A DNA stretch of 64,000 nucleotides from Neonectria sp. B-13 (lineage: Eukaryota > Ascomycota > Sordariomycetes > Hypocreales > Nectriaceae): contig NOKP01000006.1 of the NCBI GenBank assembly GCA_002682825.1, positions 620,001-684,000 of the forward strand, read 5' to 3'. Below the pieces are notes generated by a model. That model was not told the origin of the DNA. It did not search any database and was given only the letters and a program-made list of their open reading frames with translations. The stretch's first letter is position 1; each line of letters begins with the position of its first letter. The translations under genes and the position numbers were made by a program. Shown here one piece after another: positions 33,898 to 44,057 of this stretch.

Positions 33898-34828
33898 ATG
33901 GAATTGAACTCATTTGAGTGGGATGAAGAGTGGCTTGACAACCGTACGTGTTTCTACTGGACCAGATCATTGCTAACTTCTTGCAGAAGCCAGGTTGACG
34001 GCAGGCAATCCAGAGTGGGATGCTTATACGGGCGAAACCACAGCAGATTCTGCCACTGACGCCTCTTTCGTTGACTATCAGACCCAAGGTCAAGCATCCA
34101 TGCCGTCAATTGATTTCGAGGAGCCTCAGTACAGCTACTCTCCCATGGCTTCTGGATATCACACATTTCCAGTTCTTGACAGTGCCGACTCGTCTCCCGT
34201 TGATGCGTACACTCCCAGCACCTCTCATTCGTCCTTTGCCAATTCCAGCCCGCAGTCTTAGTTAGGGGGACAGTCTGGCGGGCTTGGCTTTGATCATCGA
34301 ACCCTTGATTATCAGGTGACTGAGTCCCCAGCGGGATTGGCCGAGGAGAGTTTTGAAGGTGGTCTGTTTGATGACAGAGAGTATGGGACAAGCGCTATGG
34401 GTAAGGCACTCTGGCCCCGACGACGTTCACAAGACTAATCGAGGATACGCAGATGATACTAACAACGGGGAATACGCGGTTTGCTGTGGGAGATGGTGGA
34501 AACTTGGTCGCGACTTCAAGTGAGTGTAAAGCACAGTATAGGTACCTTGCGGTTATTAACGTCAAACAGCAAGCACAACCTGATACACACGCGGCCTCTC
34601 CGTTGCGAGGCGCCAGACAGATGCATGTCTCCCGGGTATCCCTCGAAGAAAGATCGCAACAGGCATTATTGGGTTCGCCATAGAGAATGGGCGAGCTGGA
34701 ATGACATCCCCAATGAGGAGTGCGAGTGCGAAGCCTGTGGTACGACATTCGGTAGGAAGGACAGGAAAAAGAGGCATCTGGACAGACACGCAGAGTGCCG
34801 TGAGATATTGGGTCTCCTAAGGGCCTAA
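33898..34828 (+). pseudogene. C2H2 zinc-finger protein gene with one in-frame TAG
   Basis: Four exons (33898-33943, 33987-34400, 34453-34519, 34570-34828) join in frame with consensus donors (GTACGT, GTAAGG, GTGAGT) and acceptors. They would encode 261 residues but for a single TAG at 34259-34261. The N-terminal part is acidic, Ser/Thr/Pro/Tyr-rich and resembles an activation domain (MELNSFEWDEEWLDN at the start). The C-terminal part has a degenerate finger ending HNLIHTRPLRC, a second around SKKDRNRHYWVRH, and a canonical C2H2 finger CEACGTTFGRKDRKKRHLDRH. Without readthrough only 106 residues without fingers are made. The preserved splice sites and fingers after the stop show the lesion is recent, or is a sequencing error. 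Confidence 0.8.
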
Positions 34829-36150
34829 CATGACTTGTTTCGGCACTCGGTGTTCAGTCAGATGCGGTTCTGGGGTGTGTTATTGCTTTCCTCGAGTCTT
34901 CTTTTGTATTGCGGAGTGTTTTTCCAGTCGTTTCTGATTTGCAGTTCCTTGTTTGCAGGATATTGCCGGGGACTCGCAGGTGATATTAGTCTCTTAGTCC
35001 AGGGAGGTCTTCGTGCAGCTGCGCTTTACGATATACAATGATAGCTCCTATTGACAGTTAGTCCTCACGAATCAAGCCTTTCGAATTTCCGATAACTTCA
35101 TAGAGCTAGCACGACTAAGATAGCATGAGAGTGATCACACGGAGGATTCGTTTGCAGATTCAGCCGCGCTGCCGGCAGGCTGGTCGGCGGATCGTTGCCT
35201 AGACAATCGTTCAAACGTTTATTTTTAATGATGGCGCAAGCCGGTTTGACTGAGAGCTCTATTATATTACACGACTGTTCCGATGGCCACATCTTTAGGT
35301 AGCATCTTGCCGTTCATCTCTAGCTCGTTGACAAACGGGTTATAGTATTGTGCTCGAGTCTCAAAGTGCAAAAGCATCCTCACATCGCAATCGCTTAATA
35401 ATATGAGCTATGCTTGAACTATCAACTATACACTGTATTGAGTTAGCTCTATTCCTATCTTATTCTATAAGGCTAGTGGCACTGGTGATGATATTAGGTG
35501 TTTCACCTTTTTAGAGATCACTATATACTAGAGTGAGGTGTACCTATTCTATAAGATGACTGCCTTAGTATAACTATGATCTAAGTAAAGGTTGCTTAAG
35601 TGAAAGCTCTTGTAAAGGAAATTAAGCAAGACATTAGAGGGTTTGCTTCTGATCTATAGTGAAACTCTATACTGTTTAGATATTAATTATTACATAATAT
35701 CAAGTAAATTAACCATATTAAAAGCTCTTATAGAAAATCTTAATTTAAATGAATTAGGCCTATATTTTCTCGCCATTATTCTAACACTCTGCTTCCAAGT
35801 CCCCCGCATTCTTTATCACAACCTGTGTGGCAAACGTGACAATTTATCATGATTTATTTTATTATGAACCTTTTAATTGGGTATCCCAGACTAAGAAATA
35901 CCAGTAATGACCGTTGCCCGAATGTGAAGTCCATCCTCGAACCGTTGCAGCTGATACCCGAGTTATCTGCGTACACTCTGACCTTGGTTCCACGATATGT
36001 ATGTCCAGATCTGGCAGCGACATGATCCTGAACACTGATATCACCGTCCCCGAGCTCTCCGAGGCCCTAACAGACAGGCTGCTGATCTCAATCGCAACGC
36101 CCTGGGCGCCCGCTTGCAATGAGTCGTGACACTCCTGTTCGCCAAGCAGA
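34829..36150. other. gene-free, AT-rich stretch
   Basis: No gene can be supported. The part from about 35390 to 35870 is clearly richer in A and T than the rest of the window, with many TA dinucleotides and stops in all frames, as in DNA altered by repeat-induced point mutation. No element ends were identified. Confidence 0.55.
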
Positions 36151-37688
36151 TTACCGATTGAAACAAGTCCAAGATTGCCACTGGTATCGCGATTCATCAA
36201 GAAACAGCGTCTCCTTGTTCTTGCGGAGAAAGGTATCCAAATCTTTCAAGCCCCCGCTCAGCGCCACCGTGTATCGTTCTTTCATCTCAACTAGTTGTTT
36301 CTCGTACTTTTGCAGGTCTGCCATTTTCTTCTGGACAAATGAATTTATATCTTCCTCTGAGATGGCTGCGACAAGTTCATCCCAGTCCTTCGTCTCCTCC
36401 CGAAGCTTAACAAATGGGACACAAGTTGGCCCATTAAAGCCACGTAGGATAATCAAGTGAAACCATTGGCGCCCGTCGTCCTGGCATGCACGTAACATTT
36501 TCGAGGGCTTCTGGTCTTTGGCGGCGCCATCGCCGAGGATCTTTAGCTCCTCTTCCTCGAGTAGCCGAGTGTACAATTCCAGGTACGCGTTGTACCTGGC
36601 AAGTCTGTCATCAACAGAGGCCCAGACGTGTGGAGACTCGACCACAAGCCACGTCGGTGTAGAGTCGACTAACTGAGCTGGCGCAGTATAGGACCATTCC
36701 CAGTCAATCACTGCCATGACTTTTAGGTCCTGTTCGTTGTTGACGATCATGTTTGTAGGTTGGAAATCGTCACATATGAGCTTGAATGGTCCATTGTCAC
36801 TGCCTGGCAGAACATGACGAGGGATCAAGGCCTTCATGATGTTGAAGCAGATGTACTTCTCTCGTGCATCGTGCTCGTCATCGACTGAATTGGGCTGGTC
36901 GTGGAGGTGTTGCAAGTCTCGGTCAACAACATGGTAAAATACTCGGCCGTGGATGTGAATGTCTCGTTGTGAGGACCTAGACGGCGTTGTGAGAAACAAT
37001 GACAGTATATAAACAAGTGTCGGTACCCACCAAGAACATCGACTCCGCCTTCCAAAAGAAAGTCTTGAGACTTTTTGGTCATGGGCCGCGATTGAATCAT
37101 CGTGGCGACACAATCATCCGTCGGGAAAGACTTGGAGTTTAAGCTACCGATATGTGAAAAGTCGAGGTTCCGGAGCTGCAGCGAGAAATTGATCATCTGC
37201 CGATATATGATCTCGAGCGCTATCTGACTGACGTCCTGTCGCATGATTCTGGCATCAGGTCGTTGAAGAATGTGATCAACCCCAATGCCTTCGATGAAAT
37301 CCATCATGATGAAGGGACCGATTCCAAGGGAATTATCAGCTGCCAGTCCCCAAGCTTTAACCTCAGGGATGGGTATTGTGGTTCGCTGACGGATGAGATC
37401 CATTGTAGCCACTTCAATTTCAACTTTCTCATCGGCATTGATGACCTTTCCGACCATGGGGAAGCGCACTATCCATATCTCCCCATTGTTGAACTCTACC
37501 TTGCAGCTTATGTTGTACGCGCCACGGCTGTCGTCCCGTTTGTGTGTAGTCAGCTTGCAAGGTAGGCCATCCCGGTGGAATGTCGAAACCCAATCCGTTA
37601 GCCGCCTTTCTCGTGCTTCGTCGTATTTCCTTATCCATGACAGGAACGATGCGTTGTTATCGAGGTTGACACGGTCGTCCCAGTCCAT
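36151..37688 (-). CDS. APH-family phosphotransferase (kinase-like)
   Basis: Two exons (37688-37027 and 36976-36151) give 495 residues if the donor GTACCG at 37026 is used; the 50-bp intron ends GTCTAG. The nearby donor GTGGGT at 37031 would put exon 2 out of frame, so the first choice is preferred. The N-lobe shows YNISCKVEFNNGEIWIVRFP and the hinge FIMMDFIEGIGVD. The C-lobe has QPNSVDDEHDAREKY, then ICDDFQPTNMIV (Brenner motif; the usual H-D is C-D-D here) and VIDWEWSYTAPAQ for the metal-binding aspartate. These are marks of the large fungal aminoglycoside-phosphotransferase-like family, whose small-molecule substrates are mostly unknown. Confidence 0.85.
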
Positions 37689-38315
37689 CGTATCGCGTTC
37701 GGCTTGCGTATGGCAGCAAGAGTCCAGGGGAGTCGTAGAATTACTTCACAATGGAGAGAGTCGGCGCTGCGTGATCTGCGCCCTTACATGTTGGTGACAA
37801 CCAACCTTAGCGTATAATCGATTACCAACGGCATGAGGAGCGGGTTAGGAACGCCGGTGTTGGTGGGGTTCGGCGCAGTTTTCTCCCTGCAGGCGACAAA
37901 TTCCACTCTATTTCCTGTGATGTGGACTACTTTTGGCTTCTTCTCGCGTCGCATGTGCATTCGCCAGAACGAGGCGAGGATGCATAACGCTACGATGCAT
38001 ACAGGTCGGGCTTGCGCGTCCGGTGAGTTAGCAGTGACTGGTGTTCCGTCTCAAGCCACTTTGATAGATATACGGATAATGACGGACTAGGTCTTCATTC
38101 GCTAGGATGAAGTGAACAATCTAGGTGCGGCAGTTATCTCGGCTGAGTGGGCTTTGGCTAGAGTAGGATTAATTCTCAGTTATGAGAATCAATCTGTCTG
38201 AAGAGGGTGTCGTGCAGGGCATCTCATGTTCGTATGACGATGTTGAGAAAGGCTATTCGGTGTAATTTTGGCTGCAGTGTTCATGATAGCTGTTCAGGCA
38301 TATTCATATATTTCA
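37689..38315. other. gene-free stretch between two phosphotransferase loci
   Basis: No supportable coding sequence. It probably includes the promoter of the intact APH gene to its left. Confidence 0.5.
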
Positions 38316-38369
38316 GCTTAACCACGGCTGCAGCTTGGCCTTTTGACGCAATTGGCTACAGCTTGCGCC
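38316..38369. repeat. 54-bp dispersed repeat, copy A
   Basis: Matches 40194-40247 in the same orientation at 50 of 54 positions. Three of the four differences are G here and A in the other copy. It overlaps the point where kinase homology of the neighbouring pseudogene stops. Confidence 0.8.
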
Positions 38370-38903
38370 ACTTCAGGAACCTTTTGGTCTTCAAAAGGTG
38401 ATGTCGTGTTCTTCCACCGTTGGTGGCTGCTGGACGAGAGTCTTGTGGTACGGGGATGCGATGTAGCTCGGAGAGAGCAAAGGCGATCTGAGAGTATATG
38501 GCGTCTTTTTGGCAGGGTCCTTGGTACTTTCCAGGCACTCGGCAGTTGTCTTGCCTGGATTATATTCCATAACTATGTAACAACGTTGGCCATAGATGAC
38601 TCTAGAACCAACCAGTTTTGGCAACTTCATCTCGCAAGCGTAGTAAATGGCGGGCACTCTGACAGGTGACTGAAGGCGCTGCAACTCGTCACGAGCCATG
38701 GCCTGCGCCGTGACTTCGTTCCAGAAAAGACCACGGCTATGCTTGATCCAGAGAACAGGAGCTTCCGATAAGTAGGCAACTCCTATGTTGTAGCCCTCCG
38801 GATGGACTAGAGTGCAGAGTATTTCGGCGGGGGTGGGGATCTGTGTGCCCGGCGGACCCGGCAGCCCGTGGTATTCCCTGCGTATCGTTACCGCAGCAGA
38901 CAT
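38356..38903 (-). pseudogene. truncated APH-type kinase with a one-base frameshift
   Basis: From the ATG at 38903 the frame reads an N-terminal half of a fungal phosphotransferase (VPAIYYACEM, YIVMEYNPGKTTAECL). It should then continue KDAIYSQIAFALSELHRIPVP, but that text lies in the next frame. One A appears to be missing from the A5 run (plus-strand T5 at 38516-38520). After DSRPAATNGGRTRHHLL the homology ends and a TAG stop follows in repeat-derived sequence. The catalytic half with the Brenner motif and metal site is absent. The gene is therefore both frameshifted and cut off, and cannot be an active kinase. Confidence 0.75.
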
Positions 38904-39325
38904 GATGGAATGGTTAGGCTGGACGTCGATGGGTAAGTGAATCGACGCGTTTGCGAGCAGGCTGATGTGCTGGGGAGAGTGTTCCCTTTGAGGGAGCGAC
39001 GGGAGAAACGATTAAGACGCGGGTAGTGACTGAATTGATGGTCCACGGGACTTTGCATCAGCTGGTTACCTCACTGAATCGGTGATTGGAAACTGAATAT
39101 TGCGCGTATAAATTCATAACCCTATCCATGCCAAAGAGAACTCGTTCAGAAGTGAGCTCTGATCATTAGAAACGAGAGTTTGAGTTACGTGACCAATCAT
39201 CGAAGATCCCAGTCAGTGCCGACCAAGTTGTTAGTCTATGCCTAATGCCAGAAATTCGGCAACTAACGACATTCACCAGTCCTCACATCCTGCTACGATA
39301 TCTCAATTGACCTTCAATTGTCAAA
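38904..39325. other. upstream region of the orphan gene
   Basis: No coding sequence. TATAAAT at 39117-39123, about 205 bp before the start at 39326, may be the core promoter. Confidence 0.45.
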
Positions 39326-40108
39326 ATGGCAGATCAACTGAGAATTCCGGAAGAGGGGTACAATCTCACAAAGTACCAAGGGGCCTTACCTTTGGTCTTT
39401 CGCGATGCCATTTGTGACAAGTTCTTTGTTGAGTTTTTGAGGCTACCAAAAGTTGACAACGCGAAGAACCACGCGATTTTCAAAATCGACTTTCAAGACA
39501 ATGTCGGCGAATCATACGAGGCTGCACGCATACTAATGGACGTTGACTTCAACTTTGCACTTATTGGACCTGATGGAGGCCAGTCGACTTATAAGCCCGG
39601 AAAGCTACTCGTGAAGCCGGTAAAGTACCGACTGGCCTCCACCAGCTCCGCTCGGACTTGCCAGATTCCAATCCCTTCGGGTCTGTCGCTTGGGTGCATC
39701 ATCGACGCTCTTTTACAATCTCGTCTGCAGCATTTCTACTTTGTTAACATCAACGAGAGGTATTTTGGTTGTCGAGATTTTATGTACGTCGTTTCCACCT
39801 CTGCACCTATTGGAAGACCCGCCTACGAGCCTGACACTAATGATCAATTTAGCACACAGGCTCTATATATACTGGAACAAGCCCAGCACATCACTCCGGA
39901 TATCATGCATTCTACTCCGAATCACCCAGAAACCCCTGCCTCTAACATCTTCGTAACCTTGGGGATGCGATATGCCCCTGGCACCGCTTCTGCTTCCCCG
40001 ATTGATAGAGGCTGTTTCGTGCATCACGCTCGCATTGAAACCCATCACATGCCCTACAGCGGGTCTCAAAAAGCTCGACACATAGAGGCGTCTCTCTCCA
40101 ACTTGTAA
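39326..40108 (+). CDS. hypothetical protein, family not recognised
   Basis: An uninterrupted frame of 260 residues starting MADQLRIPEEGYNLTKYQG and ending TAA. The ATG follows TCAAA, an acceptable fungal start context. Composition is balanced, with no signal peptide, no clear membrane segment, and no low-complexity run. Charged and aromatic residues are spread as in a folded cytosolic protein (FRDAICDKFFVEFLRLPKV; HFYFVNINERYFGCRDFMYV). I do not recognise a domain. It lies between two broken or accessory loci, close to the second copy of a 54-bp repeat. It could be a lineage-specific gene; a missed intron cannot be excluded. Confidence 0.65.
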   Translation: MADQLRIPEEGYNLTKYQGALPLVFRDAICDKFFVEFLRLPKVDNAKNHAIFKIDFQDNVGESYEAARILMDVDFNFALIGPDGGQSTYKPGKLLVKPVKYRLASTSSARTCQIPIPSGLSLGCIIDALLQSRLQHFYFVNINERYFGCRDFMYVVSTSAPIGRPAYEPDTNDQFSTQALYILEQAQHITPDIMHSTPNHPETPASNIFVTLGMRYAPGTASASPIDRGCFVHHARIETHHMPYSGSQKARHIEASLSNL

Positions 40109-40193
40109 TAAGCCACACATGATGCGTGCCGAGCGCGTATGCGAGGAGCTGGGGCACCTCGCGCCTTAACCCTGGGCTAGCTTTTCTGGAGCC

Positions 40194-40247
40194 GCTTAAC
40201 CACGGCTACAGCTTGACCTTTTGACGCAATTGACTAGAGCTTGCGCC
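40194..40247. repeat. 54-bp dispersed repeat, copy B
   Basis: Second copy of the sequence at 38316-38369. It carries A where copy A has G at three places, and one C/G change. It lies just after the orphan gene. Confidence 0.8.
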
Positions 40248-40788
40248 TCTCCATATCAACATAAGTCCCCTGGCAGTTGTGACAAATGAAGATTCCGAAG
40301 AGGCAGGGAAAGGCAAGACAGCTGGAGTTGAGAGTTTGGAGGAGACATGTCGTTTCTTCAAGTTAAATACTTGGCCCACATCTGTAATATCATGCTCGAG
40401 TGCCTAAAAGCCAGTCTGAAACAACTAACTAATGAAGAGGCATATGGCGTCACATGCCCAAAGCAAGGAACTTTTGTATAAGTCCTGCACTTAGTTAACT
40501 GTGCGATAATGCTAATATTAGCATGGATAATGTAGCCGTAGGAATGGGCGACTGAAGGCGACCGGAGCAGGTACCCACTTGCTGGGAACAGCCCGGACCG
40601 TCCGGAGCACCGCTTGGTCCTACGCCCGCGCCACGTGATACCAGCAAGTGATTGGGTTGGTCGCTGCTTCACCCTCACTCACTTGGATGCCATCATCGCA
40701 ACCACTAATCCTGTTCTACTCTCACAAGCATATTTCGACTTGACGTCTCCGTTGCCTCCCACGTTGCCGCTGCAACCTGCCACGGAAG
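40248..40788. other. upstream region of the DUF6454-type gene
   Basis: No gene seen. A CACGTG lies at about 40632-40637, and C/T-rich sequence follows up to the start codon. Confidence 0.45.
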
Positions 40789-42000
40789 ATGGTCGACAAC
40801 GGGCCACCACCTGCCGATCGCGAGCGGGATGCACGGCCTGACTCTAAGGATGCCTCCTGGTGGTCGCACAAGGTCTTTAAACTGACGGTGCCGCTCGTCG
40901 TTATTCTCGCCATTTTCTTCCTTGGGTCTCACATTGACTTGGGGCTGCACATCGGGTCATCGGATATGAAGTTCTCGAGCGATCTTGCCACCTGCGCGCC
41001 CTTGGCTGCAACACTAAATATCACCTTTTACAAGAATGAGTCGCTGGCTCCGTTCCCGTTGCCATCTTCTCATGCCGCCTCGGATGGAGAGCAAATCATC
41101 GAGCTTTTCCAGACTCTCGGCCGATCTACCGTGTGGAAAAGCATCGCAAATGTCAGCTTCCAAGGAGATACCTTCGAGCCCGAAGGCATGGTGCGCCTTA
41201 GCGACGACCGCTATGTTATTAGCTGTGGAGAGTATACCGAGCACACTAAAAAGTATGGCAAGATTGTCAATGGGACAGACCGAACAGCAGGTCAAGGTTT
41301 TGCTCATCTGATGGTATACAATGGTAAGGGAGAGCGCATCGCGGATGCAAGCATCACCAAAGACGGCGAGGGCAACGGTGAATATCACAACGGGGGTCTT
41401 GACTACGATGGGGAGTTCATTTGGGGAACCATCGGTCAGTATCGCCCTAACAGCACGGCCTATGTTTATCGAGCCGACCCTGCCGCTTTGGAACCGCAAC
41501 AAGTGCTTCACTATGCCGACCATCTGGGAGGCATCGTTCATGATACTCGCGACAACAGCATCACTGCACTCAATTGGGGTGCACGTAATGCTACGACTTG
41601 GAACCTCGGGCACACTGAAACAGGCTGCGACGCAACGCCCGAGCCGAACAACGTCGTCCGCAACCCAAGCTACTTTGTTGACTACCAGGACTGCAAATGG
41701 CTGGGCCACAGCAAGTTCTACAACGACAAGAGTGTGATGCTTTGTTCCGGGGTGGCTACCGTTGGTGGTTACAGCCTTGGTGGCATTGCGCTTGTCGACG
41801 TTGCGACCATGAAACCCTTGGCCGAGGTTCCGATTACGCTAGAAAGCGCCCTTGGAGTGAGGCTGACGCAGAACCCGGTCGATGCGAGTGTGGACGAAGG
41901 CAAGCTGCGGTTGTACTGGATGCCGGATCAGCACAACAGCACTTTGTACATTTACGAAGCACAGCCCGACAGCCCGTTTCAATTCGGCGGTGGCCGTTGA
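40789..42000 (+). CDS. DUF6454-type predicted membrane-anchored protein
   Basis: Intronless gene for 403 residues. A short charged cytoplasmic N-terminus is followed by one hydrophobic segment (about residues 32-48, TVPLVVILAIFFLGS), so the rest is probably lumenal or extracellular. That part holds many N-glycosylation sequons (NIT, NES, NVS, NGT, NST, NAT). The body shows repeated strand-like blocks: DTFEPEGMVRLSDDRYVIS, GFAHLMVYNGKGE, YHNGGLDYDGEFIWGT, and GGIVHDTRDNSITALNWGAR. These are typical of the DUF6454 family, which has a beta-propeller-like pattern. The function is unknown. The stop is TGA. The name rests on remembered family text; the gene itself is clear. Confidence 0.82.
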   Translation: MVDNGPPPADRERDARPDSKDASWWSHKVFKLTVPLVVILAIFFLGSHIDLGLHIGSSDMKFSSDLATCAPLAATLNITFYKNESLAPFPLPSSHAASDGEQIIELFQTLGRSTVWKSIANVSFQGDTFEPEGMVRLSDDRYVISCGEYTEHTKKYGKIVNGTDRTAGQGFAHLMVYNGKGERIADASITKDGEGNGEYHNGGLDYDGEFIWGTIGQYRPNSTAYVYRADPAALEPQQVLHYADHLGGIVHDTRDNSITALNWGARNATTWNLGHTETGCDATPEPNNVVRNPSYFVDYQDCKWLGHSKFYNDKSVMLCSGVATVGGYSLGGIALVDVATMKPLAEVPITLESALGVRLTQNPVDASVDEGKLRLYWMPDQHNSTLYIYEAQPDSPFQFGGGR

Positions 42001-42334
42001 TGATGCACTGATGGCTTCCAAAGCCTCAGATCCGCGTGGACAAATGAAACAGCCAAGTCGTACCGGTCACACAGAACATGAAGCACCAGCTTCGCCAAGT
42101 GGTTTGTGGTGTTGGGAAATGTGGCTGCCTGTTGTCATGTCAACTTGGCGACAGCCACAACGCTCGACCCACATGGTCTGCAAGCCATCACAGGCAACCT
42201 CATTGAGTACCACGGGAATTTCGGTGCCTTGAGGCTGAAGGGAGTTCTTAACACCTGCATCTGCTCGAGCTTGGATTTTAGGCTGGCCCTCCATCAATAA
42301 TCTTTTCGCAAAACACACAGATCGCACTCTTGCC

Positions 42335-43276
42335 ATGGATCCGAAGTCGAGCAGCTCACATGAGACTAGGCCCCTTGAGTTAAAGGACCTTCCTCTCGAG
42401 ATTCGCGATCTCATTTGGGAGTTCGCTCTTCCAGACCGTCGAGTCTTCCAGACCAAAAAGATCTCCAGGCAACAATCTGTCACGGATGCAACAAAGCGAG
42501 ACACGTTCTTCATCTTCAACATCAAACATGCTCCTCCAGTACTCTTAAATGTATGCTCAGAATCTCGCACAGTTGCCCTTCGCAAGGGTTTCTTTCTCTC
42601 TCCTCATGGAGAACACCCTGGTTTCTGGTTCAACCCCGACAAAGACATCCTATACCTAGATCGCAATCAGCGCACATCATTCCACGTGAAGCCAGGCCAA
42701 CCTCGCATGGAAATCTCTGGCTGGGACCGCGTCCTCAACGTGGGTCTCGAATGGCGGGCATTCTTCCGAGACATCCCGCGCCCATCGGAGGATGAAACGA
42801 TTGGTAGCTACTGGAGAGCGGCGATAGACCCGTTGTACGCTTACATGCCACGCATGAAGACGGTCAACTACATCCTCCCAAAGGCTCGGTACAAGGGGGG
42901 AGTCACCTGGGGACGAGAGCCATATGGTGCTCAATACCTCGAGGCGGAGCTGGTACCGCTCCCGGAGGACACGCAGATCCCATGGGAGACGTCCCGGAAT
43001 CTGGGCCGTGGTGCACCACAGCCTCAGTTACTAGGGCAGGTTCAAGGACAGGTTCGACTTGGGCCATCGCTTGTGACCTGGAGGGAAGTAAAGAGGGACA
43101 TTGAGGAGGGGTTTGAGGAGGACGAGGGAACGGATGATGGGGAGGGGCCAGCGCGCGAAGGAAGCTCATCTGCTTGTCGACTATCTTACCCTCCTCAGAT
43201 CATAGGCTGGTCGTTGTTGCGAGTCGGGGCAACATTCGAAGAAGAAAATCCGGCGTACCTGACTACCCAATCCTAG
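42335..43276 (+). CDS. 2EXR domain protein
   Basis: Intronless gene for 313 residues. Near the N-terminus LKDLPLEIRDLIWEFALPDRR is followed by PPVLLNVCSESRTVAL and by FNPDKDILYLDRN, the three blocks of the fungal 2EXR (F-box-like) family. The family is very large in Pezizomycotina, and its molecular role is not established. The C-terminal quarter is hydrophilic with an acidic run (EEGFEEDEGTDDGEG). Start context and a single clean frame support the call. Stop codon TAG. Confidence 0.88.
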   Translation: MDPKSSSSHETRPLELKDLPLEIRDLIWEFALPDRRVFQTKKISRQQSVTDATKRDTFFIFNIKHAPPVLLNVCSESRTVALRKGFFLSPHGEHPGFWFNPDKDILYLDRNQRTSFHVKPGQPRMEISGWDRVLNVGLEWRAFFRDIPRPSEDETIGSYWRAAIDPLYAYMPRMKTVNYILPKARYKGGVTWGREPYGAQYLEAELVPLPEDTQIPWETSRNLGRGAPQPQLLGQVQGQVRLGPSLVTWREVKRDIEEGFEEDEGTDDGEGPAREGSSSACRLSYPPQIIGWSLLRVGATFEEENPAYLTTQS

Positions 43277-43572
43277 GTTGTCTGCTGCCCCTTCAAACCA
43301 ATCGTCACGCATTTAAATATCAAGCACGCACCTGTTCATCTTTGAGGAAGCATTAGCAATTTGGGGATCAATCAATGTCATTGTTATCAGAGCTATATTT
43401 ATACCAACACACCACACCCAGCTGCACCCGCAGCCCACTGTGTCTGATTTCCAACTCCATAATTACACCGTTGTCCGTACATTGATCCATCAACATCTCA
43501 TGTCGGTCCAAGCACCGAGATATTATCGGCTCCCAAGACTAGAAATTGATACCCCAAAGCAAAAGATTTAAC

Positions 43573-44057
43573 TTAGAAAGTCAAGTGGACAATTTCGATG
43601 TTGTTGCCCAGTGGGTCGAGGACAAAGGCGGCGTAGTAGCCCTTCATGTAATGCTCGCGAGGTCCCGGCTTTCCGTTGTCGGTAGCACCGCTCTTCCTAT
43701 TCACGAGATCAGCGCCCACACTCTCCAGAATCTTATCACTGCACATCAAAGGACGCAAACTTACATGGCAACCTCGTACCACTCATCGACATGCTCGTGG
43801 CTCTTTCCGGCGAAAGCGACGTGGATGGGAGCGACGCGGCCCTCCAAGTTGCCGTCGTACTTCTGCAGGCCGTCCTCTTTGCCGCCGCCGAGCCAGAAGT
43901 CGGGCCCGGCCCCCTTGATGCCGAAGCCGCAGTACGAGTGAGGCTCGTGGGCCTCGACCACGAGCTCGTAGCCGAGGGGCTTGAGGATGGCCTTGTAGAA
44001 GTCCCGCATCTCGGCAAAGTGGTCGCCGACCGGGAGTCCGATGTGAGAGAAAGGCAT
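43573..44057 (-). CDS. VOC (glyoxalase/bleomycin-resistance-like) protein
   Basis: Two exons (44057-43765, 43696-43573) give 138 residues; the intron has GTAAGT and GAATAG ends. The single VOC domain starts at once with FSHIGLPVGD, where the histidine is a likely metal ligand. It continues MRDFYKAILKPLGYELV, then HVAFAGKSHEHVDEWYE, and ends YYAAFVLDPLGNNIEIVHL, where the glutamate is the usual last metal ligand. Proteins of this small fungal type are cytosolic lyase/isomerase-like enzymes of unknown substrate. The arrangement is complete, and I see no lesions. Confidence 0.9.
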
